Positions 44,298 through 53,534 of a stretch of DNA of 64,000 nucleotides are shown here, in pieces; the stretch's first letter is position 1; each line of letters opens with the position of its first letter. The stretch is from JACVRN01 sp036403815 (lineage in GTDB: Bacteria > Acidobacteriota > Blastocatellia > Pyrinomonadales > Pyrinomonadaceae). The position numbers and the translations under genes were made by a program. The notes beneath the pieces are model-generated. The model was given only the letters and a program-made list of their open reading frames with translations, was not told where the DNA came from and did no database searches. Location of the stretch: NCBI GenBank assembly GCA_036403815.1, contig DASWQH010000023.1, forward strand, positions 106,950-170,949, read 5' to 3'.

Positions 44298-45314
44298 TTA
44301 CAAATGCTTTCTGAAAAACGTTGCTATCTTCCAGCCGTCCATGTAGACCCAGGGCTTTTCTCCGCTGGTGTAATGGCCGCAGGGGAGCCATGTGACATCT
44401 ATTTCGATGCCGTGTCTACGCGTCTCTCTGATGACATCGCGCGAGAGGTCAACGGGGAAGGTCAGATCATAGCGCGCGGCTATGAAGCGAACGGGGCGCG
44501 GCTTCATCTTTAGAAGTTTAGGGATGAAGGGAAGGGGGCTGATGGGCAGCCAGTAGCGGCGAAGCTCGTCTAGCGTAACTTCATCTCGAAAGCCGTCGCG
44601 CACATGTTCGGTTGAGATGCCGCGCCAGACTACATCCGCGAAATAGCCTGAGACGTGATTGAAGACGCCGACCCGTATTCTCTCTTCGTGCGCGAAGGCG
44701 AGAAATGCGGTGCAGGAGCCGATGCTTGTGCCGATGATGCCTACGCGTTCATACCCACGATGTTCTATGAGCCAGCTTGCGGCGGCGCGTGCATCCAGAA
44801 CGGCCTGCCGTATGGATTGAATCGTGCGGCCTATGTTGGAGCTGACAAGATGGTCTGCGCGCTCAAGCTCCTCAGGTCGTCTCTCTTCGTGATAGGGCAT
44901 CGTCAGCCGGAGCGCAGAGATGCCCAGACGATTAAGCACACGACACAGCTCTATGTGGCTTTGAGGCTGCGCGTTCCACTGGGGCAGGACTAGCACGGCG
45001 CGCCGACGTTTCCCCTCCGGCGCAGGAAAAAAGCGTGCGCGTGCCAGATTGTTGACAGGCGAAGGCGTTTTAACGGCGCTCGTCCACGTTAGAACGCCGT
45101 CCGTAAGCTGAAAGTCTTTGACATCGGGCAGGGAGTAAAACTCTTCGCTTCGCGACAAGACTTCTTCGGCATGTTGCTCAAAGATTCGGCGCGGGTCGTC
45201 GCCGTTCGTGTGCTCGCGTATAAACTCTGTGCCCCACTCGAATGGACGCACAAGCCTGTTCTTATCCCGCTGTGCAGCCTTGCGCTCGCGCGCGTGTATA
45301 AAACGTCCTATCAA
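44298..45314 (-). CDS. Alpha/beta-hydrolase fold protein
   Basis: A 338-residue cytosolic protein. The fold begins AVLVLPQWNAQ; the nucleophile elbow is GTSIGS, in YERVGIIGTSIGSCTAFLAF, with Ser as nucleophile. Aspartate in AARYDLTFPVDLS and His in WLPCGHYTSG complete a plausible triad. The N-terminal 80 residues are charged and helical. It resembles the alpha/beta-hydrolase domain-containing protein 18 family. The substrate is unknown. The stop codon TAA abuts the end of a type A repeat element. Confidence 0.75.
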   Translation of the reverse strand: MIGRFIHARERKAAQRDKNRLVRPFEWGTEFIREHTNGDDPRRIFEQHAEEVLSRSEEFYSLPDVKDFQLTDGVLTWTSAVKTPSPVNNLARARFFPAPEGKRRRAVLVLPQWNAQPQSHIELCRVLNRLGISALRLTMPYHEERRPEELERADHLVSSNIGRTIQSIRQAVLDARAAASWLIEHRGYERVGIIGTSIGSCTAFLAFAHEERIRVGVFNHVSGYFADVVWRGISTEHVRDGFRDEVTLDELRRYWLPISPLPFIPKLLKMKPRPVRFIAARYDLTFPVDLSRDVIRETRRHGIEIDVTWLPCGHYTSGEKPWVYMDGWKIATFFRKHL

Positions 45315-45434
45315 ACCTTTCGATTACCTTTCAAAACGAGTTCGCGCGCCGCCTAGAGCGCCCTTCAGGAAAAAAGCAATCCTAAGAAAAACGACGGTAA
45401 AAAGCAAAGAGCAGAGGGAGAAACGCAAAGGGAA

Positions 45435-45493
45435 AAGTAAAACCACACTACGGCCAAGTCATCAGGTGACTTGGCCGTAGTGTGGTTTTACTT
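45435..45493 (-). terminator. Very strong bidirectional terminator hairpin
   Basis: A perfect 27-bp inverted repeat (arms 45435-45461 and 45467-45493) around a 5-nt loop; the arms start AAGTAAAACCACACTACGGC. The run of Ts at the foot, reading leftward (TTTTACTT), fits a terminator for the leftward Asp-box protein gene. Confidence 0.85.
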
Positions 45494-45516
45494 AAACTGC
45501 AATCGTAGCGCAATCC

Positions 45517-47055
45517 TTATTGCACGTTCACAGTGTAAACCTCGTAATCGCTTGAACGATGATCGCAGAAGAACGGCCAGACCGCACCTGTCCAGGGGGT
45601 TGAAGATGAATAGTCTCCGGGGCCGTTCGGGTTGCCGTTGAAGTTAGAGGCGGCAGAGGTCTGGCGCACGTTCGCAGACCATGTCGCGCCGTTGTCCGTG
45701 CTCTGCGTTGCATAAACGTGAGCCAGGCAGTTGCCCGTATCATCACGACGATCATAGAAAGTGACGGTCACTTTATCGCCGCCCAAGCCGTTTGACTCGA
45801 CGCTTAAGGTCGGCTGGAACTGGTCTGCCGCCCCGGTGTCGTCGTTAAGCGAGACAGGCGTAGACCAACTCGCTCCGCCGTTCGTTGATTTGGTGAATAG
45901 AATATTGAAGCCGTGCGCAGTCACGGGGTCTGCATAGACGAGGTAGAGCGTTCCGCTCGGGCCGACTTTAAGAGCATGGGCTGGGCCTTGAGACCGCCCG
46001 CCGACGCAGCCTATGTCCTGGCCGAAGCCCGCATGAGTTATGGCTGCCGCAACATCCGTGCCCCAGGTGACGCCGCCATTCGTGCTCTTGTCCACGTAGA
46101 TGATGTTCCGCGCATAGTCGTGCCATGAGTCATAGACTACGCCCGTGCTCTGGTCAACAGCCGGATAAGCGCCTATCACGCGCTCGAATTTGCTCGTCCC
46201 GTTATTAACCTTGATGGGCGCGCTCCAGGTGCTTCCGCCGTTGGAGGAGAAAGACATTTCCAGAATCTGATTGTTGCCTGAGTTGCGTGTCCACGAAACG
46301 TAAATGCGGTTGGCGAATGCGCTGTTGCTGCGGTCAATCGCAAGATAATACTTGTCGTCAAAGTTCTTGTTGGTATTGAAGGTGACGGGCGTCGCCTTCG
46401 TCCAGTTCATGCCGTCCGTGGATTTCATCATGACGATGGCGTTCGGGTAGCTGCCGCTCAAAGGAGCAACGCCGTATGTGTAGTAGAACGTGCCGGTCTT
46501 GTCCACGTCCACTCCCGGATCAAAGCCTATGCCGAAGGTTGTGTTGTTCCAGGTGCGCGACAGGGCGGTCTTCGTCCAGTTGATGCCGTCAAGTGAGCGA
46601 TAGGCGAGCGGCGCGCAGTCGCCTACGCCGCCCGTCGGCGCGGACACGCTGCACTGTCCCGGATAGATGTGATTCGAGCCAGCGACGAGCACAAGTCCGT
46701 TCGTCGCTCCGGCACTCGCTCCAGTTTCGCCTTCGTATGAGCCTATGCTATTTGAAACGTTACGGTCTAAGCCGCCGATGATGCTAAGGGATTGAGTTCC
46801 GGTCGTGGCGGGAGAATAGTTTGCTGGCGGCAGTTGTTGTACTAGAGGCCCAGGCATGGCCGATTCGCCTGGCCCTTCTACAAAAATAGAATGTCCGTTA
46901 TCGAGCGCGCTTTCGGAGACGCGCAAGAGAATCGGGCGGGTAAGAAATTGTGGCGGGCCTTGGGGGTGATCCTGGCCCTGGCTTCGTACCATCGCAGGCA
47001 AAAACGCGACGATGCTCAAAGCCGTAACGATAAGTAAGGCAACTGTTTTCTTCAT
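45517..47055 (-). CDS. Secreted sialidase-like / Asp-box propeller protein
   Basis: A 512-residue protein from the ATG at 47055; a signal peptide (KTVALLIVTALSIVAFLPAM) precedes it. Five Asp-box motifs (S-x-D/N-G-G-x-T-W) occur: STDGMNWTK, SSNGGSTWSAP, STNGGVTWGTD, STNGGASWSTP and STDNGATWSAN. These mark a sialidase-type beta propeller. The conserved Arg triad of true sialidases was not identified, so it could be a glycan-binding or lyase-like propeller protein. It is transcribed alone and ends in a strong terminator. Confidence 0.78.
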   Translation of the reverse strand: MKKTVALLIVTALSIVAFLPAMVRSQGQDHPQGPPQFLTRPILLRVSESALDNGHSIFVEGPGESAMPGPLVQQLPPANYSPATTGTQSLSIIGGLDRNVSNSIGSYEGETGASAGATNGLVLVAGSNHIYPGQCSVSAPTGGVGDCAPLAYRSLDGINWTKTALSRTWNNTTFGIGFDPGVDVDKTGTFYYTYGVAPLSGSYPNAIVMMKSTDGMNWTKATPVTFNTNKNFDDKYYLAIDRSNSAFANRIYVSWTRNSGNNQILEMSFSSNGGSTWSAPIKVNNGTSKFERVIGAYPAVDQSTGVVYDSWHDYARNIIYVDKSTNGGVTWGTDVAAAITHAGFGQDIGCVGGRSQGPAHALKVGPSGTLYLVYADPVTAHGFNILFTKSTNGGASWSTPVSLNDDTGAADQFQPTLSVESNGLGGDKVTVTFYDRRDDTGNCLAHVYATQSTDNGATWSANVRQTSAASNFNGNPNGPGDYSSSTPWTGAVWPFFCDHRSSDYEVYTVNVQ

Positions 47056-47364
47056 ATTTTTTCCAGTATTGTCTTGATGGTTTAGTGAGGGGAGAGCGAC
47101 TCCCACGGTTGTCTCCGCTGTACTGGTTTAATGCCGGAAATATGAAACAAGTCCGGCATATTCGAAACGGCTAGGGATATATGGCAACGCGCTAAAGCTT
47201 ATGAAGCGCGGTTTGACGGCCATGTGCCCGATAGCCTTCTAAGGCCGAATTACAGAAAAATTATGGCTCTGATAATTGCAATAACAGGAGGCGGAAGGAA
47301 TATAAATCATATGTTAGGCAAGCGCAAGGAAATATGTTCGAAAAAGCATTTACCTACAGTCGGC
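47056..47364. other. Intergenic region, no gene seen
   Basis: 309 bp between two leftward genes. Composition is AT-richer (AATTGCAATAACAGGAGGCG). No coding frame, palindrome or repeat member was recognised. It probably contains the promoter of the Asp-box gene. Confidence 0.4.
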
Positions 47365-48951
47365 TCAGGGTCGCCGCTCGAAATAGCGGCGAATCATGGC
47401 GGGCAGCAGCAGAGAGGTTTGCAAAGGATTGCCTGTAGCGAAGCGGCGTGCAAATCCGCGAAACAGTTGTGCGGCACGCGGCGTGTAATTGAACCACCAG
47501 AAATCGCGCAGGATGCTCAGACGATTAACATGAACGTGCTGCGGCTGCACCAGCTCAAGCAGCCCCATGCGACCATGAGTGCGCCCCAGCCCGCTCTCTT
47601 TCACGCCGCCCCATGGAGCCTGTGCTATGCCGTGCGTGTAGAGCACTTCGTTGACCATTACCGTCCCGGCTTCGATCTGCAACGCTATGCGGCGGCCTCT
47701 GTGTATATTCTTTGTCCAGACGCTCGCCGTCAGACCGAACACGGAATCGTTCGCAAGGCGTATTGCCTCTGCGTCCGAGTCAAAAGTCATCACCGGCAGG
47801 ACAGGCCCGAAGGTCTCTTCACACATCACTTGCATTGTATGGTCAACATCAACGAGCACCGTCGGCTCATAAAAGGAGCCGCTCATCTCTGGCAGACGAC
47901 GGCCACCCGTCAGGACTCTGGCATCATGCGCGAGCGCATCGTTGACGTGTTTCTCTACATTCTCCAACTGCCTTTCGCTGGACATAGAGCCTATATCCGG
48001 CGCTTCGTCCACATTCGCGCTCTGCTTGAGCGCACGCGTCAACTCGACTACTCGATCAATGAATTGGGGAGCGATGCTCGATTGCACATAGCAGCGCTCG
48101 ACAGATGCGCAGGCTTGGCCGGAGTTGGCGAAAGCTCCCCAGACGGCTGCGTGCGCTGCCGTCTCTATGTCTGCATCTTCGAGCACGATCATAGGGTCTT
48201 TGCCGCCAAGCTCAAGCACCACGGGCATTAACTTACGCGCCGCAGCTTCGGCCACGCGCTTGCCCGTCGCCACACTTCCCGTAAACATAATCTTGTCCAC
48301 GCCCGCTTCGACGAGCGCCGCGCCGGTCGAACCGTCGCCCGTGACGACCTGAAGCAACCCTTCGGGCAGGCCAGCGCGTTTGAAGACTTCACCTATCTTT
48401 AATCCTATGAGCGGCGTCAGCTCGCTGGGCTTGAGCACGACTGCGTTTCCGGCCATGAGCGCCATCACGACTTCGCCGAGCGGAATCGCCCACGGAAAAT
48501 TCCAGGGACTGATGATGCCCAACACGCCGAGCGGCTTGTAGACAATCTTTGAAGAGCGCCCCATCAACCCGTACTGGCCTATGCCGACTCTTTCCGGTCT
48601 GAGAAGCCGCCCTGTGCGGCGCGCAAAGAACTGCATCAAGTCCAGTGTGGGCACAAGCTCCATAGAGATGGCTTCCGCCGCTGGCTTGCCTGATTCCCTG
48701 TGTATGAGCGTCGCAATCTCTTCCAGTTCCTGTAGCACAATAGCCCGTGCCTGCAAGACGACTGAGGCGCGCTCCCTGTATGAGCGCGCCGCCCAGATTG
48801 ATTGCGCCTGGCGGGCCTCTTTGACCGCACGCACGACCTCTTCGGCGCGCATGAGCGGCACACTCCCCAGCGCAACATTCGTCGCCGGGTCATACGACAC
48901 GATCTCCTCTGCGCTCGCAGTCTGCTTGATGTCCAGTGTCTCGACGCTCAT
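47365..48951 (-). CDS. Aldehyde dehydrogenase (second)
   Basis: A 528-residue ALDH. The oxyanion Asn lies in SPWNFPWAIP, cofactor Lys in VVLKPSELTP, the general base Glu in LELGGKDPMIV and the nucleophile Cys in NSGQACASVER. CEETFGPVLPV is typical. The motif LELGGKDP, and a C-terminal hydrophobic and aromatic extension (WWFNYTPRAAQLFRGFARRF) suggest a fatty-aldehyde or membrane-associated class, as an inference. It differs strongly from the first ALDH at 8505-10082. Confidence 0.9.
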   Translation of the reverse strand: MSVETLDIKQTASAEEIVSYDPATNVALGSVPLMRAEEVVRAVKEARQAQSIWAARSYRERASVVLQARAIVLQELEEIATLIHRESGKPAAEAISMELVPTLDLMQFFARRTGRLLRPERVGIGQYGLMGRSSKIVYKPLGVLGIISPWNFPWAIPLGEVVMALMAGNAVVLKPSELTPLIGLKIGEVFKRAGLPEGLLQVVTGDGSTGAALVEAGVDKIMFTGSVATGKRVAEAAARKLMPVVLELGGKDPMIVLEDADIETAAHAAVWGAFANSGQACASVERCYVQSSIAPQFIDRVVELTRALKQSANVDEAPDIGSMSSERQLENVEKHVNDALAHDARVLTGGRRLPEMSGSFYEPTVLVDVDHTMQVMCEETFGPVLPVMTFDSDAEAIRLANDSVFGLTASVWTKNIHRGRRIALQIEAGTVMVNEVLYTHGIAQAPWGGVKESGLGRTHGRMGLLELVQPQHVHVNRLSILRDFWWFNYTPRAAQLFRGFARRFATGNPLQTSLLLPAMIRRYFERRP

Positions 48952-49028
48952 CGGTTTGGCCTTTTAGCTACAGGCTGATTATCGCTTATTACGGTGCGCT
49001 GAGTGAAGCTTCAAAACGCGATTCAATG

Positions 49029-49215
49029 GTAGTGGGTTATTTGGGGATTGAGTTAAAGGAAGGTTGGTCTTCACCACAGAGACTCAGAGTACGCAGAGGT
49101 TGCACAGAGGATTGAATAATATTCAACTCTCTGTGCAACCTCTGTGCTCTCTGAGTCTCTGTAGTGAAAATCAAGCTGCTTTATACTCAATTCCAAACTG
49201 AACCACTACTACGAA
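49029..49215. repeat. Nested fold-back element, type G
   Basis: The inner arms CACCACAGAGACTCAGAG (49072 on) and CTCTGAGTCTCTGTAGTG (to about 49168) form a long hairpin with GCACAGAGG / TGTGCAACCTCTG pairs. The outer arms GTAGTGGGTTATTTGGGGAT and, reversed, GTAGTGGTTCAGTTTGGAAT bracket it. Only one copy was seen in the window. Confidence 0.7.
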
Positions 49216-49307
49216 TTTCCTTCTCTCGCATGACTCGGTTAAAATAGATACTCGCCGTCAAAGGCCGTGTATACATAATTTCGTAAACCCTTTTAGGAGA
49301 GTACCTG

Positions 49308-50624
49308 ATGCAGAGACCCCATCTTGCGGAGTTCATGAAGCGAATGCCGGAGAATTCCGTCGCCATCATTCCCAGCTCGCTTGAAGCCACGCGCTCGAAC
49401 GACACACATTATCGTTATCGTCAAAACTCCGATCTGCTATACCTGACGGGCTTTGACGAGCCGGAATCAATCGCCGTCATCGCGCCTTCCAGAGAGCAGA
49501 AGTACACGCTCTTTGTACGCCCGCGCGACCCAGAGCGCGAGATTTGGGATGGCAGGCGTGCCGGAGTCGAAGGCGCGCGCAAGGAGTTTGGCGCGGACGA
49601 GGCATTCCCCATCGAAGAGTTCAACGAAAAGCTGATAGACATTCTGAACGGCGCGACCAACCTCTACTATCGCATAGGCGACGGCAACCCTTCGCTTGAC
49701 CAGACAATCATCAGCCAGATTGCACGTATGCGCGCTATGGGTTGGCGGCGCGCCGCACCGCCGCAGTCCATCATTGACCTGGGCACCATCCTGCACGAGA
49801 TGCGTCTTATCAAAACGGAAGATGAGATTCAGCTCATGCAGCGCGCCGCAGACATAGCAGCCGAAGCTCATCGCATAGCCATGCAGGAGGCACGACCCGG
49901 CGTTAAGGAATACGAGATAGAAGCCCTGATTGAATATCACTTCCGCAAGAGCGGCGCAGCGGCTCCGGCTTACACCTCAATCGTAGGCGGAGGCCATAAC
50001 GCGACCATTCTCCACTACATCAGCAACGACGCGGAGCTTCGCGACGGCGATCTTCTACTGGTTGACGCGGGCGCGGAATACAAAGGCTACGCTTCCGACA
50101 TCACGCGCACCTTCCCCGTCAACGGTCGCTTCACAGAAGCGCAGCGCGACATCTACGAGCTTGTGCTCGAAGCGCAAACCGCCTGCATAGAGATGACACG
50201 TCCCGGCGTGACTATGGACGAGCTTCACAACGCTTCGGTGGAAATCCTGACCGCAGGCATGGTGCGCTTAGGGCTGCTTCAGGGCGAGACCGCGAAGCTG
50301 ATAGAGGAAGAGAAGTACAAGCAATTCTACATGCACCGCCTTGGGCATTTCTTGGGGATGGACGTGCATGATGTTGGCCGCTATCAAATCAACGGAGAAT
50401 CGCGCCCCCTCGAACCCGGCATAGTGATAACGATTGAACCCGGCATCTACATCGCCGCCGACACGAAAGACATCCCCGAAAAATACGTCGGCATCGGCGT
50501 CCGCATAGAAGACGACATACTGGTTACACAGGAAGGCCACCGCGTGCTGACTGATAAAGCGCCGAAAGAAGTAAAAGAGATAGAAGAGTTAATGTCTCAA
50601 CTGCTAACTACTAGGGGTCATTAA
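49308..50624 (+). CDS. pepP: Xaa-Pro aminopeptidase (aminopeptidase P family)
   Basis: A 438-residue M24 metallopeptidase that removes the first residue when the second is proline. The AMP_N domain (1-130) contains YRYRQNSDLLYLTGFDEPE. The catalytic metal ligands are visible as Asp in LVDAGAEYKGYASDIT (both), His in HRLGHFLGMDVHDVG, Glu in ITIEPGIYI and Glu in GVRIEDDILVT. AGGAGA precedes the ATG. It is the normal length. Confidence 0.93.
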   Translation: MQRPHLAEFMKRMPENSVAIIPSSLEATRSNDTHYRYRQNSDLLYLTGFDEPESIAVIAPSREQKYTLFVRPRDPEREIWDGRRAGVEGARKEFGADEAFPIEEFNEKLIDILNGATNLYYRIGDGNPSLDQTIISQIARMRAMGWRRAAPPQSIIDLGTILHEMRLIKTEDEIQLMQRAADIAAEAHRIAMQEARPGVKEYEIEALIEYHFRKSGAAAPAYTSIVGGGHNATILHYISNDAELRDGDLLLVDAGAEYKGYASDITRTFPVNGRFTEAQRDIYELVLEAQTACIEMTRPGVTMDELHNASVEILTAGMVRLGLLQGETAKLIEEEKYKQFYMHRLGHFLGMDVHDVGRYQINGESRPLEPGIVITIEPGIYIAADTKDIPEKYVGIGVRIEDDILVTQEGHRVLTDKAPKEVKEIEELMSQLLTTRGH

Positions 50625-50670
50625 TCATTGCCTTACCTGCTAGGCAAGCATACAATTGTTGTGCGAAATT

Positions 50671-51960
50671 ATGCTTGAAACCGTTTCACAACCAAGATCA
50701 ACAATACGGTACGAAGCCCAGATTCGTGCCCGTGTGCTTGAACAAGATAAGGGAACTAATCCTCTTACTTCACAGAAATGGTCTACAACAGTTACTACTA
50801 GAATCCATAAGGATTGGGGGCAGCCCTTTCGCGGTAAGCTGAGTGTACCAGGTAGTAGAATTATCTTTCCTGAACAGGATTTTACTTTCTATAGGGTGGG
50901 GTACCACTTCGTTATAAAAAACCATCCCGTAAATCAGTGGCCTAATATAGAAATAGAGTTAGTGGCTTCGGACGAACATGCGCCGCTTCAAGTTGCGCGA
51001 TTCGATGTACGGCCTTCGGAAAATACAACGGACGCTGAAATACTTTATACCCGGTTGGTTTTTAGCATGGTTTCATCTGGTAAGTTATTTTTACCGCTTG
51101 GCGATGAGATTATTAATTTTGGAATTAGCAAGTTTTCTCCATTAGAGGAAACAAATTTCCTGCATCGGTCACAGCTTTTTCGCAAATTGAAGTTCATCGA
51201 AAAAGTTTTCAACTGTACATTTCACTTGCCAATAGATATTTCCGACTCTGATGTCAGGCAGATCGAAACCGTCTTTCGCGGTATCACGGAAGGGGAGTTC
51301 ACTCTTCGTGGAGATAACATCACTTTCTTTGATTACACTCCAACTACACCTGATGAACTCTGCCGTCCACCTTTTACCGGAGTAGGTTCGTTCACGCGAA
51401 ATGTAGGAGATCAGGTTTTAATTCTTGACCGTTTATTGCCGGTTGGCTCTGTTTCCATCAGACTTGACCATGCAGTGGTAGCAAACCCTAGCTTGGTGGA
51501 ATCTCTGCAAGCTGGTGGAACATTGCCTCAAATCCGGGTTGCAATCTTAGATAATCAGATACATCACCGCTTTGAAAAATATGTAACACGTCGCTCACAA
51601 CTACGTCTGCGGAAACTCGAAAAATTCAAAAAAGAATTATCGAAGACTGAGCCAGAAGAGTTGGTCGATTTGTTAGATTATTCACTTCAGTCTGATGTTT
51701 CGGCTGAGGAAGCGCGAAAAACTGTGATTGGTTGGCTCGACTACAACCAATTTCCTGATCGCTTTTGGCCGCAACAACCAGTGCTAGAAGAAGTGCGCTG
51801 GAGAGTTCCTTTATCAATCACGGCTCCGCAAGGGCAAGGCGCTTGGATACAAGATTTATTTGTTGACCTCAAAGTAGGATCTGTTTCTTCACCGATAGCA
51901 ATTGAAGAGTTAAAGGCTCTGGGTAAATCTATTGCGGCGGAAATGTTCCGTGCCGTCTAA
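50671..51960 (+). CDS. Unknown protein paired with a C39-like peptidase
   Basis: A 429-residue soluble protein without signal or membrane helix and without recognised domains. The first third is beta-rich (SVPGSRIIFPEQDFTFYRVG). A basic helical segment (RRSQLRLRKLEKFKKELSKT) lies near 310-330, and the C-terminal 65 residues (WRVPLSITAPQGQGAWIQDL then FVDLKVGSV) look like a small beta domain. Codon use is clearly more AT-rich than in the flanking genes. It overlaps the next gene by 11 bp, so the two are a translational unit. No ribosome site is evident. Confidence 0.65.
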   Translation: MLETVSQPRSTIRYEAQIRARVLEQDKGTNPLTSQKWSTTVTTRIHKDWGQPFRGKLSVPGSRIIFPEQDFTFYRVGYHFVIKNHPVNQWPNIEIELVASDEHAPLQVARFDVRPSENTTDAEILYTRLVFSMVSSGKLFLPLGDEIINFGISKFSPLEETNFLHRSQLFRKLKFIEKVFNCTFHLPIDISDSDVRQIETVFRGITEGEFTLRGDNITFFDYTPTTPDELCRPPFTGVGSFTRNVGDQVLILDRLLPVGSVSIRLDHAVVANPSLVESLQAGGTLPQIRVAILDNQIHHRFEKYVTRRSQLRLRKLEKFKKELSKTEPEELVDLLDYSLQSDVSAEEARKTVIGWLDYNQFPDRFWPQQPVLEEVRWRVPLSITAPQGQGAWIQDLFVDLKVGSVSSPIAIEELKALGKSIAAEMFRAV

Positions 51961-52396
51961 GCTTCGCTTCTATAAGCAAGACCACTGGTTCTCTTGCGTT
52001 CCCGCTTGTGTACGCATGGTTCTCGAATCTTTTGGACACCCTGTGCCTGAAGCTTATCTTCGTCAGTTGTTTGAATGTGACGAGGATGGTACGAGTCCGA
52101 GCAAAGTAGTCGCAGCGGTCGAAGAACACTTTGGTCTCAAGGCAAAAACCGGCTACCTAACGATGAATGAATTGCAGGAAGGCATCTCGCGAGGACTACA
52201 TCCAATTGTTTATCTTGACCTGTTAGAACAGGGAATACAAAACGCTCACGCGGTCATAGTAGACAAGATTATTGAGGACAAGGTTCACGTCCTTGATCCT
52301 TATTATGATGAGAACGATGGCTTACGAATCTTCGACCTAGCTGATTTCAACCGTGCATGGATGGCTGTCTTTGGAAGAACGATAATCATTGAGTAA
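51950..52396 (+). CDS. C39-like papain-fold cysteine peptidase
   Basis: A 148-residue protein from GTG 51950, overlapping the preceding gene; GGCGG lies 9 bp before the start. Catalytic residues of a C39-type papain fold are in place: Gln10 and Cys16 (QDHWFSCVPACVRMVL), His100 (NAHAVIVDKI) and Asp116 (VHVLDPYY). There is no signal peptide, transmembrane or ABC region, so it is not a bacteriocin exporter. It probably processes its partner protein or a leader peptide in the cytosol. A TTG at 51932 would add six residues. Confidence 0.78.
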   Translation: MPSKLRFYKQDHWFSCVPACVRMVLESFGHPVPEAYLRQLFECDEDGTSPSKVVAAVEEHFGLKAKTGYLTMNELQEGISRGLHPIVYLDLLEQGIQNAHAVIVDKIIEDKVHVLDPYYDENDGLRIFDLADFNRAWMAVFGRTIIIE

Positions 52397-52407
52397 AACA
52401 GTCTTTG

Positions 52408-53370
52408 CTACTCTTCAAAAGATAACTCTGCAACAATCTCGCTCATAGCGGCGCGTCCCTTTTCGATTTCGTCGGGGCCGAAGGAGACTGCACCGACGAC
52501 CGAATGGCCGCCGCCGCCGTAGCGCTCGCAGATGGTGGCGATGTTGTGGCGGCGCGGGCGCGGGCTCCAGGGGTTCGAGCCGACGGAGATTTTGGTGCGC
52601 AAAGCTCCGCGCGTCAGAGCTACGGAATAGGTCGTCTGCGGGTATAGATAATAGGGGATGAACTTGTTGAAGCCCTCTATGCCTTCATCCGTTAAATCGA
52701 ATTGTACGACGCCGTTTGCATAGGTGGCTTTGCGGCGAATCAGCTCAAGCGTCTCAAGATGCTGGGCTAGAATCGGTTGAAAGCGGCGCTGCACTTCCGC
52801 GCTCTGCGCAACTTCGTCCAGCGAGCGAGTGGTTAAGTCCCTGATAATCTCTTCTATGAATTGATCGTCGGGGTCGCTCTCTATGACCTGCATCAGTTGA
52901 AGAGCGGGCGCGCGTAGCTCTACGCATTGCGCTGCCGATTCGTAGAGCGCGCCGTCAATCGTGTGCGCCCAGTGTATGAGCGGCTCAAGCTCTTTGTCAT
53001 CAAAGCCAAAACGTGTGTGGGCGATGTCGGCTATGAATTCCGTGCATGACTTGCGTGTGGCGTCCAGAAATTTCTTGCCCGAATCATCCTGTTGAAAGTG
53101 CGCTTCATCTTCCGGCGTGAGAAAAGCTGACTGGTGATGATCGAACCACCACGTTAATTTTTCGGAGCGGGAATATTTGAAATCGACTATGGCGTTTTCG
53201 TCGCCGTCGAACATGGCGGCGTCGAAAAGCTGTCCCGGACGATGCAGCAGGCTAGTATAACCGACCTCCGCGTCCGGGTTGACGCGTGCCAGATAAAAGC
53301 GTGTGAAGACGGCAGCCGACGCGACGCCGTCAAAGCAGTGACCATGATAAAGAATGCGTAGTTTCATCAT
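52408..53370 (-). CDS. DHH-family phosphoesterase
   Basis: A 320-residue protein. Motif I is GHCFDGVASAAV with Asp14 as metal ligand, the DHH motif is WWFDHHQSAF (77-79), and the C-terminal DHHA1 nucleotide-binding motif is RYGGGGHSVVGAVSF. This fits nanoRNase or cyclic-dinucleotide-type phosphodiesterases, but also less-known DHH proteins; the substrate is uncertain. Starts ATG-ATG. It converges on the C39 peptidase gene with an 11-bp gap. Confidence 0.8.
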   Translation of the reverse strand: MMKLRILYHGHCFDGVASAAVFTRFYLARVNPDAEVGYTSLLHRPGQLFDAAMFDGDENAIVDFKYSRSEKLTWWFDHHQSAFLTPEDEAHFQQDDSGKKFLDATRKSCTEFIADIAHTRFGFDDKELEPLIHWAHTIDGALYESAAQCVELRAPALQLMQVIESDPDDQFIEEIIRDLTTRSLDEVAQSAEVQRRFQPILAQHLETLELIRRKATYANGVVQFDLTDEGIEGFNKFIPYYLYPQTTYSVALTRGALRTKISVGSNPWSPRPRRHNIATICERYGGGGHSVVGAVSFGPDEIEKGRAAMSEIVAELSFEE

Positions 53371-53534
53371 GAAGAAGTTTGCAGCCGACGAGCAAAGACT
53401 GGCGGCCTCTCTTTTCTGAAGCTGTGAAAGCCCTGTGGTGTAATGAGAGAGAATAACCTACGGCTTGCGGGAAGCTCAACCTGCGGCGCGCATCCCATGT
53501 TAAAACGGCGCATGGAAGATTGCTACCTTGAGCT

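Noticed and set aside
47224..48231. Long rightward open frame of 335 codons opposite the second aldehyde dehydrogenase
   Set aside because: It lies antisense to a complete, motif-supported dehydrogenase and its translation has no recognisable domain; such frames are expected opposite GC-rich genes.
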